From assembly GCA_031551625.1 (NCBI GenBank), contig JAVBNJ010000053.1, positions 1 to 6,736 on the forward strand: a stretch of 6,736 nt of DNA, written 5' to 3'. This DNA is from JAVBNJ01 sp031551625 (GTDB lineage Bacteria; Bacteroidota; Bacteroidia; Bacteroidales; UBA932). Below the pieces are notes generated by a model, which saw only the letters and a list, made by a program, of their open reading frames with translations, had not been told where the DNA came from and did no database searches. The position numbers were made by a program, and so were the translations under genes. The first letter of the stretch is position 1, and the number at the start of each line of letters is the position of its first letter. Shown piece by piece: positions 1-6,486 of this stretch.

Positions 1-267
1 AACCCCTTGGTACAAGATGTTCAGCACCGAACCTTCTTCATAAACACCTAGTTTCAAACCAGGGAAAAAAGGGATATTACCGATGAGGATACCAAAGCCG
101 ATAGGAATCAACAACATCGGCTCCCAGTCCTTTTTAATGGCTAAGTAAATAAATCCCAAGCCTACTAAAATCATGGCAATGTTGCCGACGGCAATATTTG
201 CAAATCCGGTGTAGCCCCAGAATGTTTGCAGATTATCGCTTAAGAAATTGAAAAATCCGTGTTCCAT
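1..267 (-). CDS. mmdB: Sodium-pumping decarboxylase beta subunit (MmdB/OadB), 5' part only
   Basis: The visible 89 codons are the N-terminus of the integral membrane beta subunit of a Na+-translocating decarboxylase. This subunit decarboxylates carboxybiotin and exports Na+. The start ATG at 267-265 gives MEHGFFNFLS, followed by a hydrophobic helix at about residues 25-43 and a second hydrophobic stretch at about 50-65. The stretches EPMLLIPIGFGILIGNIPF (49-67) and GVYEEGSVLN (74-83) are typical of the OadB/MmdB/GcdB family. Only about a fifth to a quarter of the usual protein is present, and the frame runs open off the window edge. It starts 4 bases after the biotin-carrier stop codon, so translational coupling is likely. 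An AGGG just upstream of the ATG is a weak ribosome-binding candidate. The family is clear. Choosing methylmalonyl-CoA over oxaloacetate as substrate rests on the neighbouring mce and MmdA-type genes. Confidence 0.93.
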   Translation of the reverse strand, partial: MEHGFFNFLSDNLQTFWGYTGFANIAVGNIAMILVGLGFIYLAIKKDWEPMLLIPIGFGILIGNIPFFPGLKLGVYEEGSVLNILYQGV

Positions 268-271
268 ATCG

Positions 272-709
272 TTACCCTATAATTACAAGTTCCGCACCTT
301 CCAGCACTGACGCTCCTTTACTTACTTTTACGGCTACCACCTTCCCGTCACGGTCAGATTCGATGCTATTTTCCATTTTCATAGCTTCGAGCACCATCAG
401 TTTTTGTCCCATCTTCACGGCATCACCTTCTTTTACGAGTACTTCGAGAATAACGCCGGGTAGTGGCGATACCACTGCTCCGCCGCCGCCGCTTACCGTT
501 GGTTTTGCCACTACCGGTACACCGCTTTCCGATACCGGTGCGGAAGCCGGGCGAGCAATTTTCACCGGCGCAGCTTTTGTGGCAATAGGTTTATCAATTT
601 CTACTTGGTAGGGAGTGCCATTTACTTCCACTTCGGCGGTCATATCTTCAATGCTGTTAATGCTTACATTGTAATCGATGCCGTTTATTTTTAGTTTAAA
701 TTCTTTCAT
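272..709 (-). CDS. mmdC: Biotin carboxyl carrier subunit of methylmalonyl-CoA decarboxylase
   Basis: This 145-residue protein carries the biotin that shuttles CO2 from the MmdA carboxyltransferase to the membrane beta subunit. An N-terminal segment (1-40) resembles the region before the biotin domain in decarboxylase subunits. It is followed by an Ala/Pro/Val-rich linker (about 42-73) and a GGGG run (74-77), which suits a swinging arm. The biotinyl domain spans about 78-145. It has the motif EAMKMEN at 108-114, so the biotinylated lysine is K111, and the paired PLPG turn at 82-85. The length is near that of stand-alone carrier subunits such as Veillonella MmdC. The gene lies 34 bases after the gamma-like gene and 4 bases before mmdB. 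It ends in TAA. The protein needs a biotin ligase encoded elsewhere. An acetyl-CoA carboxylase carrier (AccB) is less likely because of the operon partners. Confidence 0.95.
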   Translation of the reverse strand: MKEFKLKINGIDYNVSINSIEDMTAEVEVNGTPYQVEIDKPIATKAAPVKIARPASAPVSESGVPVVAKPTVSGGGGAVVSPLPGVILEVLVKEGDAVKMGQKLMVLEAMKMENSIESDRDGKVVAVKVSKGASVLEGAELVIIG

Positions 710-714
710 GATTT

Positions 715-732
715 GTAATTCGTGTAATTCGT
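715..732. repeat. Tandem 9-bp repeat, GTAATTCGT x2
   Basis: Two exact adjacent copies of GTAATTCGT (715-723 and 724-732) fill the gap between the gamma-like gene and mmdC. They are followed by a degenerate third copy (aatacttcgt). On the coding strand this reads as repeated ACGAATTAC. Function is unknown. It resembles the short low-complexity filler found in Bacteroidota intergenic spacers. Confidence 0.7.
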
Positions 733-743
733 AATACTTCGTG

Positions 744-1664
744 TTAGTTCTTGCGTTTAGTAGGAACTTCGCGCAATCCGTAAATCTTCGAACTCCAGGG
801 AGAGTACGTGCGCGCTACTTTATCCATCGTTAATACCGTATGCTCAATATCGTGTGTCTCGTCTTGCATGCGGTACAACTCGATAGCAAGGGCAATCGCT
901 GCATACACTTCGCCTGATGCTTCGGTAGTTGCAACGGCTACTGTCGTATTCTTTGTAGCAGCCGCTGTCTTTCGAGCATTGGAACGTATAGCTGATTTAC
1001 CCACTTGCTTGAACACCAAGTACAGCAATATTAGCGCGGCAAACACTACCGACATAGCGGTAATAGCCATGATAATACCAATAGTATCTTGCTCTTTAAT
1101 GAGCAGTGCTTTCGACGAATCAAGCGTTTTATTATTCGTGCTGGGTGTCACGCGCTCCATCAATTGCCAGCCCGTGCCATTACCATCGATAGAGCCGTCG
1201 CCATCGCTGGTGCGGCCATACGAAGCATTTTCGGCCAGTGCTGGATACGTTATTTTATCAATGAGCGTACGCCCGTCACTACTGGTAAAGTATACGGTTC
1301 CGCCAGTCGAATCCAGCTTGAAATTAATGTGAAATGTGCCGCGGAAAGGTTCGTTGTCTGCCCAGAAAAGAATATGCTGGCGCGGTTTTATTTGCGTCAA
1401 TACATCGCCTTTCGGAACCATGTATTTTTTCAGGTTGCCGGGATCGTCGGACAAGTAGCAACCGGCAATATCAACCGTACCGTAGGACGAGTTGAACAAT
1501 TCAATCCATCCGTGATGTTTACCATAGTCATCCTGGAAATTATCGGTATTTATGCTCAGTACTTCATTGATACGCATGTCGCTCATGCTTTGGGCGTTCA
1601 TGCATGGAGAAGCAAGGAGCACTATACCTGCAAGGAATAATATTTTAAATATGTTTTTCATCAT
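744..1664 (-). CDS. Lamin-tail domain protein fused to OadG-like gamma subunit of the decarboxylase pump
   Basis: This 306-residue protein appears to be the small membrane-anchoring gamma subunit of the Na+ pump, enlarged by an exported N-terminal domain. Residues 1 to about 25 form a signal peptide (Lys near the start, hydrophobic core, NAQ cleavage region). The Cys at 21 is preceded by Pro and is not a convincing lipobox. Residues about 29-170 look like a lamin-tail domain: RINEVLSINTDNF, GWIELFNSS (52-60), GCYLSDDP (68-75), and a C-terminal ASYGRTSDGDG (147-157). A single transmembrane helix spans about 194-218, followed by a Lys/Arg-rich stretch (positive-inside). A cytoplasmic tail contains GEVYAAIALAIELY (251-264) and YSPWSSKIYGLREVP (287-301), as in OadG-type subunits of Bacteroidota. 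The predicted topology is lamin-tail domain outside, OadG tail inside. Classical gamma subunits are only about 80-100 residues. The gene sits between mmdA and mmdC, where the small subunits are expected. A second Met at codon 2 is an equally possible start. Confidence 0.82.
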   Translation of the reverse strand: MMKNIFKILFLAGIVLLASPCMNAQSMSDMRINEVLSINTDNFQDDYGKHHGWIELFNSSYGTVDIAGCYLSDDPGNLKKYMVPKGDVLTQIKPRQHILFWADNEPFRGTFHINFKLDSTGGTVYFTSSDGRTLIDKITYPALAENASYGRTSDGDGSIDGNGTGWQLMERVTPSTNNKTLDSSKALLIKEQDTIGIIMAITAMSVVFAALILLYLVFKQVGKSAIRSNARKTAAATKNTTVAVATTEASGEVYAAIALAIELYRMQDETHDIEHTVLTMDKVARTYSPWSSKIYGLREVPTKRKN

Positions 1665-1690
1665 TCTCTATTTTCAATTCTCCATTCTCA
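1663..1690. repeat. Imperfect 14-bp tandem repeat between mmdA and the gamma-like gene
   Basis: The segment 1663-1676 (attctctattttca) is repeated at 1677-1690 (attctccattctca) with 12 of 14 bases identical. Together they make up most of the gap between mmdA and the next gene, and the first copy overlaps that gene's start codon by two bases. On the coding strand the repeat reads as variations of GAGAAT. No function is evident. Confidence 0.6.
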
Positions 1691-1691
1691 A

Positions 1692-1949
1692 TTACAATGG
1701 CAAGTTGTCGTGTTTCTTCGGCGGGTTACTCAACTTATTGGTCGAAAGTTGTTGAAATGCGCGGATAATGCGGAAACGCGTGTTGCGCGGTTCAATCACA
1801 TCGTCAATGTAACCATACTTTGCAGCGTTGTAAGGATTGGCAAATGCATTGCGGTATTCTTCCTCTTTTTCGGCGGCAAATTTAGCAGGTTCGGCTGAGG
1901 CAGCCGTTTCTTTACCGTATAGCACTTCAATAGCACCCGACGGCCCCAT
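1692..1949 (-). CDS. C-terminal fragment of MmdA downstream of the internal stop
   Basis: This 85-codon open stretch, starting at the ATG at 1949-1947 (MGPSGAIEVLYGKE), is the remaining C-terminus of the carboxyltransferase. It ends with NPPKKHDNLPL, the usual end of the family. The ATG lies only 9 bases after the internal TAA, so termination-reinitiation could in principle produce it as a separate polypeptide. No ribosome-binding sequence supports this. It is in the same frame as the upstream part, so it is best read as the tail of one gene rather than an independent gene. Confidence 0.5.
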   Translation of the reverse strand: MGPSGAIEVLYGKETAASAEPAKFAAEKEEEYRNAFANPYNAAKYGYIDDVIEPRNTRFRIIRAFQQLSTNKLSNPPKKHDNLPL

Positions 1950-1958
1950 TACGGCAAT

Positions 1959-1961
1959 TTA
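1959..1961 (-). other. Premature TAA codon within mmdA
   Basis: The minus strand reads ACT GCC TAA ATT GCC GTA ATG, giving T-A-stop-I-A-V-M. The family has T-A-E-I-A-V-M, so a single C-to-A change on the plus strand at 1961 (G-to-T on the coding strand) explains it. TAA is the normal terminator of mce, mmdA, the gamma-like gene, mmdC and the C69 gene here, so codon reassignment does not account for it. Confidence 0.95.
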
Positions 1962-3277
1962 GGCAGTAGGCCAAGCATAGTTCATGTCGCCGCGCAGGTT
2001 CTTGCTGCTCATCACACAGTAAGCACCGCCGTATGATTTACGCAAGGTAACGGTCACTTTCGGAACCGTAGCTTCGCCGTATGCATATAGCAGTTTAGCG
2101 CCATGGAGGATAACGCCGCCATACTCTTGTTGCGTACCCGGCAGGAAGCCCGGTACGTCTACCAATGTTACAATCGGGATATTGAAAGCATCGCAGAAGC
2201 GCACGAACCGTGCGGCTTTGCGAGAAGCATTACAGTCGAGCACGCCGGCCAGCACTTTCGGCTGGTTGGCTACAATACCTACCGAAATACCATTGAAGCG
2301 AGCAAACCCTACAATAATATTAGCTGCATAGTCACGGTGTACTTCCAGGAATTCACCATTATCTACAATGCCGCCGATAACTTCGTACATATCGTACGGT
2401 TTGTTGGCATTGTCGGGGATAATATCGTTCAACGCATCTTCGAGGCGGTGGATCGGGTCGTTGCATACCAATTGCGGTGCTTCTTCCAAATTGTTTTGCG
2501 GCAAGAAGCTGAGCAGGCGGCGGATCAATTGCAAACCGTCTTCTTCCGTATCCACGGCAAAATGCGCTACCCCGCTCTTCGAAGCGTGTACGCTGGCACC
2601 GCCGAGTTGCTCCTGGGTCACATCTTCGCCCGTTACGGTTTTCACCACTTTCGGCCCGGTGAGGAACATGTAGCTCGTTCCTTTCATCATAATATTGAAG
2701 TCGGTCAATGCCGGTGAATATACCGCACCACCGGCACAAGGGCCGAAGATTGCCGATATTTGCGGCACTACACCTGAGGCTAAAATATTGCGTTGGAAAA
2801 TTTCGGCATAACCGGCCAATGCGTTTACGCCTTCCTGGATACGGGCTCCACCCGAGTCGTTGATACCAATGACCGGAGCACCCATTTTCATGGCTTGATC
2901 CATGATTTTGCAAATTTTCATGGCAAAGCTTTCGCTCAACGAACCACCGAACACGGTGAAGTCTTGTGCAAAAACATATACCAAACGGCCGTCGATAGTA
3001 CCGAAACCGGTAACCACACCATCACCCAGGAAATGCTCTTTTTCCATGCCGAAGTTCGTGCAGCGGTGCTCCACAAACATATCGAACTCTTCGAAACTAC
3101 CTTCGTCCAACAACATGCTGATGCGCTCGCGGGCGGTATATTTACCTTTTTGGTGTTGCGAGTCAATACGTTTTTGACCGCCGCCAAGGCGAGCCATTTC
3201 GCGTAGTTGAATCAACGCTTTTACTTTCTCTAATTGATGACTCATATTTATTTTTTATTTGATTATTGCTTGATAAT

Positions 3278-3682
3278 TTATTTTTCACAAAACTCGGTTA
3301 ACACACCGATTGTGCTTTTCGGATGCACAAATGCAATGCTCAACCCTTCGGCGCCTTTGCGCGGAGCCTTATCTAAAAGTTGTACACCTTTTTCAGTCAT
3401 TTCGTTCAACGCATTTTGCACACCGTCTTCTACGGCAAATGCCAAATGATGGATACCTTCGCCTTTCTTTTCAATAAATTTGGCAATGGTCGATTCTTCC
3501 GAAGTCGCTTCCAACAATTCGATTTTGGTTTGCCCTACCATAAAAAAAGCAGTCTTAACTTTTTGGTCGGCCACTTCTTCGATGTTGTAACATTTCAAAC
3601 CCAATACATTTTCGTAAAAAGGAATAGCGTCTTTCAACGATTTTACGGCAATGCCGATGTGCTCAATGTGAGATAGTTTCAT
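3278..3682 (-). CDS. mce: Methylmalonyl-CoA epimerase
   Basis: This 134-residue glyoxalase-fold (VOC superfamily) metalloenzyme interconverts the (R) and (S) epimers of methylmalonyl-CoA, linking methylmalonyl-CoA mutase to the decarboxylase. Two beta-alpha-beta-beta-beta modules are apparent, starting at HIGIAVKSL (8-16) and HHLAFAVED (78-86). By alignment from memory with Propionibacterium and human epimerases, the metal ligands are H8, E55 (KIELLEAT), one of H78/H79 and E130 (VLTEF). The motif FVHPKSTIGVLTE (118-130) is typical of the family. The length matches the usual ~134 residues. The open frame extends upstream to 3847, but I chose the ATG at 3682-3680 (MKLSHIEHIG) because homology begins there. 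The extension would cross the promoter and the neighbouring terminator. It is the first gene of the mmd operon, 32 bases before mmdA. A generic VOC protein is much less likely in this context. Confidence 0.95.
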   Translation of the reverse strand: MKLSHIEHIGIAVKSLKDAIPFYENVLGLKCYNIEEVADQKVKTAFFMVGQTKIELLEATSEESTIAKFIEKKGEGIHHLAFAVEDGVQNALNEMTEKGVQLLDKAPRKGAEGLSIAFVHPKSTIGVLTEFCEK

Positions 3683-3724
3683 GATGATATATTTTAAATT
3701 ATTATAAATTGCAATTGAATCATG

Positions 3725-3755
3725 CAAATTTACAATTTTTTTATCGTTAAAACAT
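3725..3755 (-). promoter_or_regulatory. Putative promoter of the mce-mmd operon
   Basis: On the minus strand TAAATTTG (3732-3725) matches the Bacteroidota -7 consensus TAnnTTTG. A weak -33-like GTTATGTTTT lies about 20 bases upstream, near 3748-3757. It would place the transcription start about 35-40 bases before the mce ATG. The region is very A/T-rich, so a chance match is possible. Confidence 0.4.
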
Positions 3756-3786
3756 AACATTTTGCGAAAATTTTTAACAAAATGTT
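3756..3786. repeat. 9-bp perfect inverted repeat upstream of mce
   Basis: AACATTTTG (3756-3764) and CAAAATGTT (3778-3786) are perfect inverted copies separated by 13 bases. The dyad sits just upstream of the predicted mce promoter, a position where an operator or activator site could be. No protein can be assigned to it from this sequence. Confidence 0.5.
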
Positions 3787-3820
3787 GATTTTTTCTTAAA
3801 TATCGCATGATTTGGGAACT

Positions 3821-3850
3821 AAAAAACCTGCATGGATTTTTCCACACAGG
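3821..3850 (-). terminator. Intrinsic terminator of the C69 dipeptidase gene
   Basis: On the minus strand CCTGTGTGGA and TCCATGCAGG form a 10-bp stem with two G-U pairs around an AAAA loop, followed at once by six T. It begins 29 bases after the dipeptidase stop codon and isolates that gene from the mce operon downstream. Confidence 0.85.
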
Positions 3851-3879
3851 CTTCTTGAATTTTTAAACCTTTAAACAAT

Positions 3880-5589
3880 TTAGTGCGAAGCAGCGCCTGC
3901 CGGTTGCAGGATAACATCTCCGTGATCAAGGACAATAGCTTTACGCCAGAATTCCGGATAGGGAAGTTGCGAAGGGAACTCGGAAATGCCTTCGGGTGTG
4001 CGGGCAAACGAACCATCGGAGTTTTGTTTTTTGATATTACCGTCCATATACTTCACCAATAAATATTGGTCGAGCTGTTTCCAGCGTTTCACCAGGTTTT
4101 CGGCAGTGTTCACGCTATAATCGGTGATTGTTTTTACCGCGCCTTTTATGTCTTTTTTATTGTATTGCGCCAGCACTTTCTGGTCAATCTCTTTCAACTG
4201 TTCTTCGAACTGGTGTTCCAACTCCTGTTGCACTTTGATAATTTCCGGAGCTATGTCGCTATAGCGGCTGTAGGCAAATTGCGTAACACGTGTAAATGCC
4301 CAGAACGCGGCTGTTTCCGAATAAGTCAGTATATCGCCGTTACCTTGTGCGTAAGCATTCGGCACACGGTTGCTACTGCAATAAATAGGGGTGAGGCACG
4401 AAGTAGCTGCATCATCAACACCAAACCATAACACGCCACCAATGGCATTGGGCAACCAGCTGCGGCTTTGAGCAACATACCACCAGCCGGTTTGTTGCGT
4501 AGCCGTAGCGCGTTCGTTTACATACGTTACGCCGTTGTACTTCCAACTCATCGGGCGCCAACGGTACGGTACTTTGTACGGACCTGCTCCGATATCGGCA
4601 GTCATATCCATTTTTGTGCCCTCGTAGTGGTCGCGCATAGCATGCGCTACGTCGTGCATGTCGAGTTTACGGTCAGGTTTAATATACAAAGGCATGCGGT
4701 TTTTCAAATTATGTCCCATCGCATAGTCTTCATATTTCATCATATCTTTGTTGTAGTCTTTAAAGAACGACCACACGCGGGCGTCGCAACCACGGGCACC
4801 ACTGAAAGTAACGGGCGCATAAGTATCGCTGAAACTAAATTCTTCGTCCTTACCGTCGAAATATTTTTTATCGCGTGCAAAGCTGATCACGTCAGCAGCA
4901 TATACAATCTCAATATTAGGCTCGAAAATTTTACCCAGGTTTTTCGACGAAATAGATTTTTTACCATCTTCGAGTGGGAATGTTTGAATGCGAGCCTGGT
5001 TGGCATGTCCCGATATATATCCGTCGGGGATGCGAACAGCTACCCACACGGCGCCTTTGTCGCTTTGGCCTTTGCCAATCATTTCAAGAACCCACACTTC
5101 GTTCGGGTCGCCGATAGAAAACGATTCGCCGCTCGAACGGTAACCATATTTCTCTACCAGTTCCACCATTGTTTTGATAGCTTCGCGGGCATTCTTCGAA
5201 CGTTGCAGCGCAATATAAATCAGGCTGCCATAATCCATGATGGCAGTTGTGTCCACCAATTCTTCGCGGCCGCCGTAGGTACTTTCGCCAATCATTACCG
5301 AATGTTCGTTCATGTTGCCGATAACGTTGTAGGTTTCGAGCGCTTCGGGAATGGTACCGATGAATTTCTGCGTATCCCATTCTACAATGCGACGAACAGC
5401 GCCTGCTTTGTATTTGGCGGCAGGCCAAAAGTATAACTCGCCATACAATGTGTGAGAGTCGGCCGAATACGAAATAAAAGTCGATCCGTCTTTCGACGCG
5501 CCTTTGGTTACAATAAAGTTAGTGCATGCATAGGAATTACCAACCATCAAGACCAGCAATGCCATGGTACTAATAAGAATTTTCTTCAT
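3880..5589 (-). CDS. Secreted C69-family dipeptidase (PepD-like)
   Basis: This 569-residue protein belongs to the C69 Ntn-hydrolase peptidases, which cleave dipeptides or short peptides with an N-terminal cysteine nucleophile. Residues 1-21 form a signal peptide (MKKILISTMALLVLMVGNSY, then A). Cleavage at SYA|C would make C22 the new N-terminus, followed by TNFIVTKGASKDGST as in the family. Other family-like stretches are NEHSVMIGEST (94-104), YRSSGESFSIGDPNEVWVLE (150-169), GHANQARI (194-201, with the conserved Asn) and ARGCDARVWSFF. The C-terminal ~120 residues contain a charged helical region (IKVQQELEHQFEEQLKEIDQ). The protein probably acts in the periplasm or outside the cell, releasing amino acids for uptake. 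The sequence before C22 lacks a lipobox. It is transcribed alone, with its own promoter and a terminator. Its length is greater than Lactobacillus PepD (about 470) because of the added C-terminal part. The exact substrate is not predictable. Confidence 0.93.
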   Translation of the reverse strand: MKKILISTMALLVLMVGNSYACTNFIVTKGASKDGSTFISYSADSHTLYGELYFWPAAKYKAGAVRRIVEWDTQKFIGTIPEALETYNVIGNMNEHSVMIGESTYGGREELVDTTAIMDYGSLIYIALQRSKNAREAIKTMVELVEKYGYRSSGESFSIGDPNEVWVLEMIGKGQSDKGAVWVAVRIPDGYISGHANQARIQTFPLEDGKKSISSKNLGKIFEPNIEIVYAADVISFARDKKYFDGKDEEFSFSDTYAPVTFSGARGCDARVWSFFKDYNKDMMKYEDYAMGHNLKNRMPLYIKPDRKLDMHDVAHAMRDHYEGTKMDMTADIGAGPYKVPYRWRPMSWKYNGVTYVNERATATQQTGWWYVAQSRSWLPNAIGGVLWFGVDDAATSCLTPIYCSSNRVPNAYAQGNGDILTYSETAAFWAFTRVTQFAYSRYSDIAPEIIKVQQELEHQFEEQLKEIDQKVLAQYNKKDIKGAVKTITDYSVNTAENLVKRWKQLDQYLLVKYMDGNIKKQNSDGSFARTPEGISEFPSQLPYPEFWRKAIVLDHGDVILQPAGAASH

Positions 5590-5643
5590 AATGTAATAAT
5601 AAAATAAATATAGTTATATGTATATAAGCATTTTGATAGGAAA

Positions 5644-5672
5644 CAAAGATAGTAAATTTTTAGAGGAATGTG
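5644..5672 (-). promoter_or_regulatory. Putative promoter of the C69 dipeptidase gene
   Basis: On the minus strand TATCTTTG (5651-5644) is a full match to the Bacteroidota -7 box TAnnTTTG, about 55 bases before the start codon. The expected -33 region is only T-rich (TTTTTCAC) and does not match TTTG well. The leader is A/T-rich, as is usual for this phylum. Confidence 0.5.
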
Positions 5673-5835
5673 AAAAATATTTTTTGTTAAAAAATGTACG
5701 ACTCATAGTAACGAGACTTTGCACGCCTATTGAGCATGCATAAATTGTAGATGTCAGGAGCAAGGCTTTCATTAAAGAAAATTAAGAAGCAAAAACATTG
5801 ATGAACAGACAAATTTAAGAGTTGATAACTTTTCT
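5652..5835. other. Divergent intergenic region between the dipeptidase and ECF sigma genes
   Basis: The whole gap between the start codons is 297 bases and holds one candidate promoter near each end. The middle (about 5697-5765) is less A/T-rich than its flanks, but I see no convincing RNA gene, riboswitch or coding region in it. A 7-bp A/T-only dyad (5679-5695) is low complexity. Confidence 0.5.
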
Positions 5836-5843
5836 TATATTTG
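5836..5843 (+). promoter_or_regulatory. Putative -7 box of the ECF sigma gene promoter
   Basis: TATATTTG matches TAnnTTTG and lies 43 bases before the sigma factor ATG. The -33 region has no good TTTG, so strength or sigma dependence is unclear. It could be a housekeeping promoter or one the ECF sigma recognises itself. Confidence 0.4.
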
Positions 5844-5886
5844 TAATTATTTAACCGGGCGTTTTATTCACAAAAAAAATGCGTGT

Positions 5887-6477
5887 ATGGATTCATTTAC
5901 ACCCACGGTTATTGCGCGTATCAAGGAAGGAGACCTCGTGTCTATGGAATTAGTGTACAACTCTTTATTCCGCCCGCTGCTTAATTACATAAATACATAC
6001 ATTAACAATTACGAACAGTCTAAAGAAATAACGCAGGATTGTTTTCTGTCTTTCTGGGAGAAACGCCATAAGCTGCAGCCCGATACGAATATCAAGGCTT
6101 TTCTGCTGCGCGTGGGACGCAATAAGAGTTTGAATTTTTTGAAAAAACAATTGGCCAATCGTAATTATAATAGTTATATCAGGCATCGCGAGTTGGGCGC
6201 CAATTATCAGGCATTGAAAGACAAGACGGCTGAACTGGTGTTGCTGCAAGAGTTACAAAGCATCATCGACCGCACGTTGAAAGAGTTGCCGGAACCGTAC
6301 CGCATAGTTTTTGAAATGAGCCGCGAAAAAAATTTAAGCTATGCCGAAATAGCCGAGTTATTGGGCGTTTCGGTAAAAACGGTCGAGTACCGTATGATGC
6401 ATACTTTGAGATTGTTTCGAAATAGTCTAAGGCCCTACCTTCCCTGCATTTTACTATTTATTTCGAAACAAGTTTAG
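5887..6477 (+). CDS. ECF RNA polymerase sigma factor, Bacteroidota type
   Basis: This 196-residue sigma-70 family protein has only the two core ECF regions. Region 2 spans about 24-90, with the core-binding and -10 recognition helices in EITQDCFLSFWEKRHKL (47-63) and AFLLRVGRNKSLNFLKK (71-87). Region 4 spans about 122-178, with the helix-turn-helix LSYAEIAELLGVSVKTVEYR (150-169). The protein ends in a hydrophobic tail (LPCILLFISKQV) that I have seen described for many sigma factors of this phylum. The role is to direct transcription in response to an external signal relayed by a membrane anti-sigma, typically for SusC/SusD-like or TonB-dependent uptake genes. The start at 5887 aligns with the family. 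An upstream ATG at 5879 is out of frame. The FecR-like gene follows after about 47 bases or fewer and is transcribed in the same direction. The regulated genes lie outside the window. Confidence 0.94.
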   Translation: MDSFTPTVIARIKEGDLVSMELVYNSLFRPLLNYINTYINNYEQSKEITQDCFLSFWEKRHKLQPDTNIKAFLLRVGRNKSLNFLKKQLANRNYNSYIRHRELGANYQALKDKTAELVLLQELQSIIDRTLKELPEPYRIVFEMSREKNLSYAEIAELLGVSVKTVEYRMMHTLRLFRNSLRPYLPCILLFISKQV

Positions 6478-6486
6478 GGTAGCAGG

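Larger units (their letters stand above)
1692..3245 (-). pseudogene. mmdA: Methylmalonyl-CoA decarboxylase alpha subunit (carboxyltransferase), interrupted by an in-frame TAA
   Basis: The frame encodes 517 codons before its final TAA, the normal length for MmdA or a propionyl-CoA carboxylase beta chain. Codon 429 (1961-1959) is TAA. The first part (1959-3245) gives 428 residues. The N-terminal crotonase-like domain includes FGGSLSESFA (99-108), the oxyanion-hole motif SGGARIQEG (131-139) and GPCAGGAVYSPA (168-179). The C-terminal domain includes DVPGFLPGTQQE (363-374) and GGAYCVM (406-412). Immediately before the stop comes NYAWPTA, and after it IAVMGPSGA, exactly as in the family but with the conserved Glu replaced by stop (GAA to TAA, one base). 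The role is transfer of the carboxyl group from methylmalonyl-CoA to biotin on MmdC. The start MSHQLEKVK fits the family, and the upstream leader is A/T-rich with no Shine-Dalgarno. It follows mce by 32 bases. A truncated product would lack about 89 residues and is probably inactive. A sequencing or assembly error would make this an ordinary gene. Confidence 0.88.

Noticed and set aside
1959..1961. Genome-wide reassignment of TAA to Glu
   Set aside because: TAA is the natural terminator of mce, the gamma-like gene, mmdC, the C69 gene and mmdA itself in this window.
2359..2913. 184-codon minus-strand frame within mmdA
   Set aside because: It overlaps the carboxyltransferase in another frame and is Arg/Cys-rich without family motifs. 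The mmdA frame carries clear catalytic motifs there.
3683..3847. Upstream in-frame extension of mce (189 codons)
   Set aside because: The extra residues have no epimerase homology and would overlap the promoter, the inverted repeat and the neighbouring terminator. The ATG at 3682 fits the family start.
4468..5436. 322-codon open frame on the plus strand
   Set aside because: It lies fully antisense to the well-supported C69 dipeptidase gene, has no recognisable domains, and its composition (many His/Phe/Val) is that of a complementary-strand shadow.
5679..5695. A/T-only 7-bp dyad that might be a terminator or operator
   Set aside because: It is made of homopolymer A and T runs in an A/T-rich spacer, so chance occurrence is likely and no gene ends nearby.
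5751..5801. 16-residue basic open frame (MSGARLSLKKIKKQKH)
   Set aside because: It is very short, has no ribosome-binding sequence or promoter evidence, and such frames are expected by chance.
5879..5953. Alternative upstream ATG before the ECF sigma gene
   Set aside because: It is out of frame with the sigma factor and stops after 24 codons. The in-frame ATG at 5887 gives the expected N-terminus.
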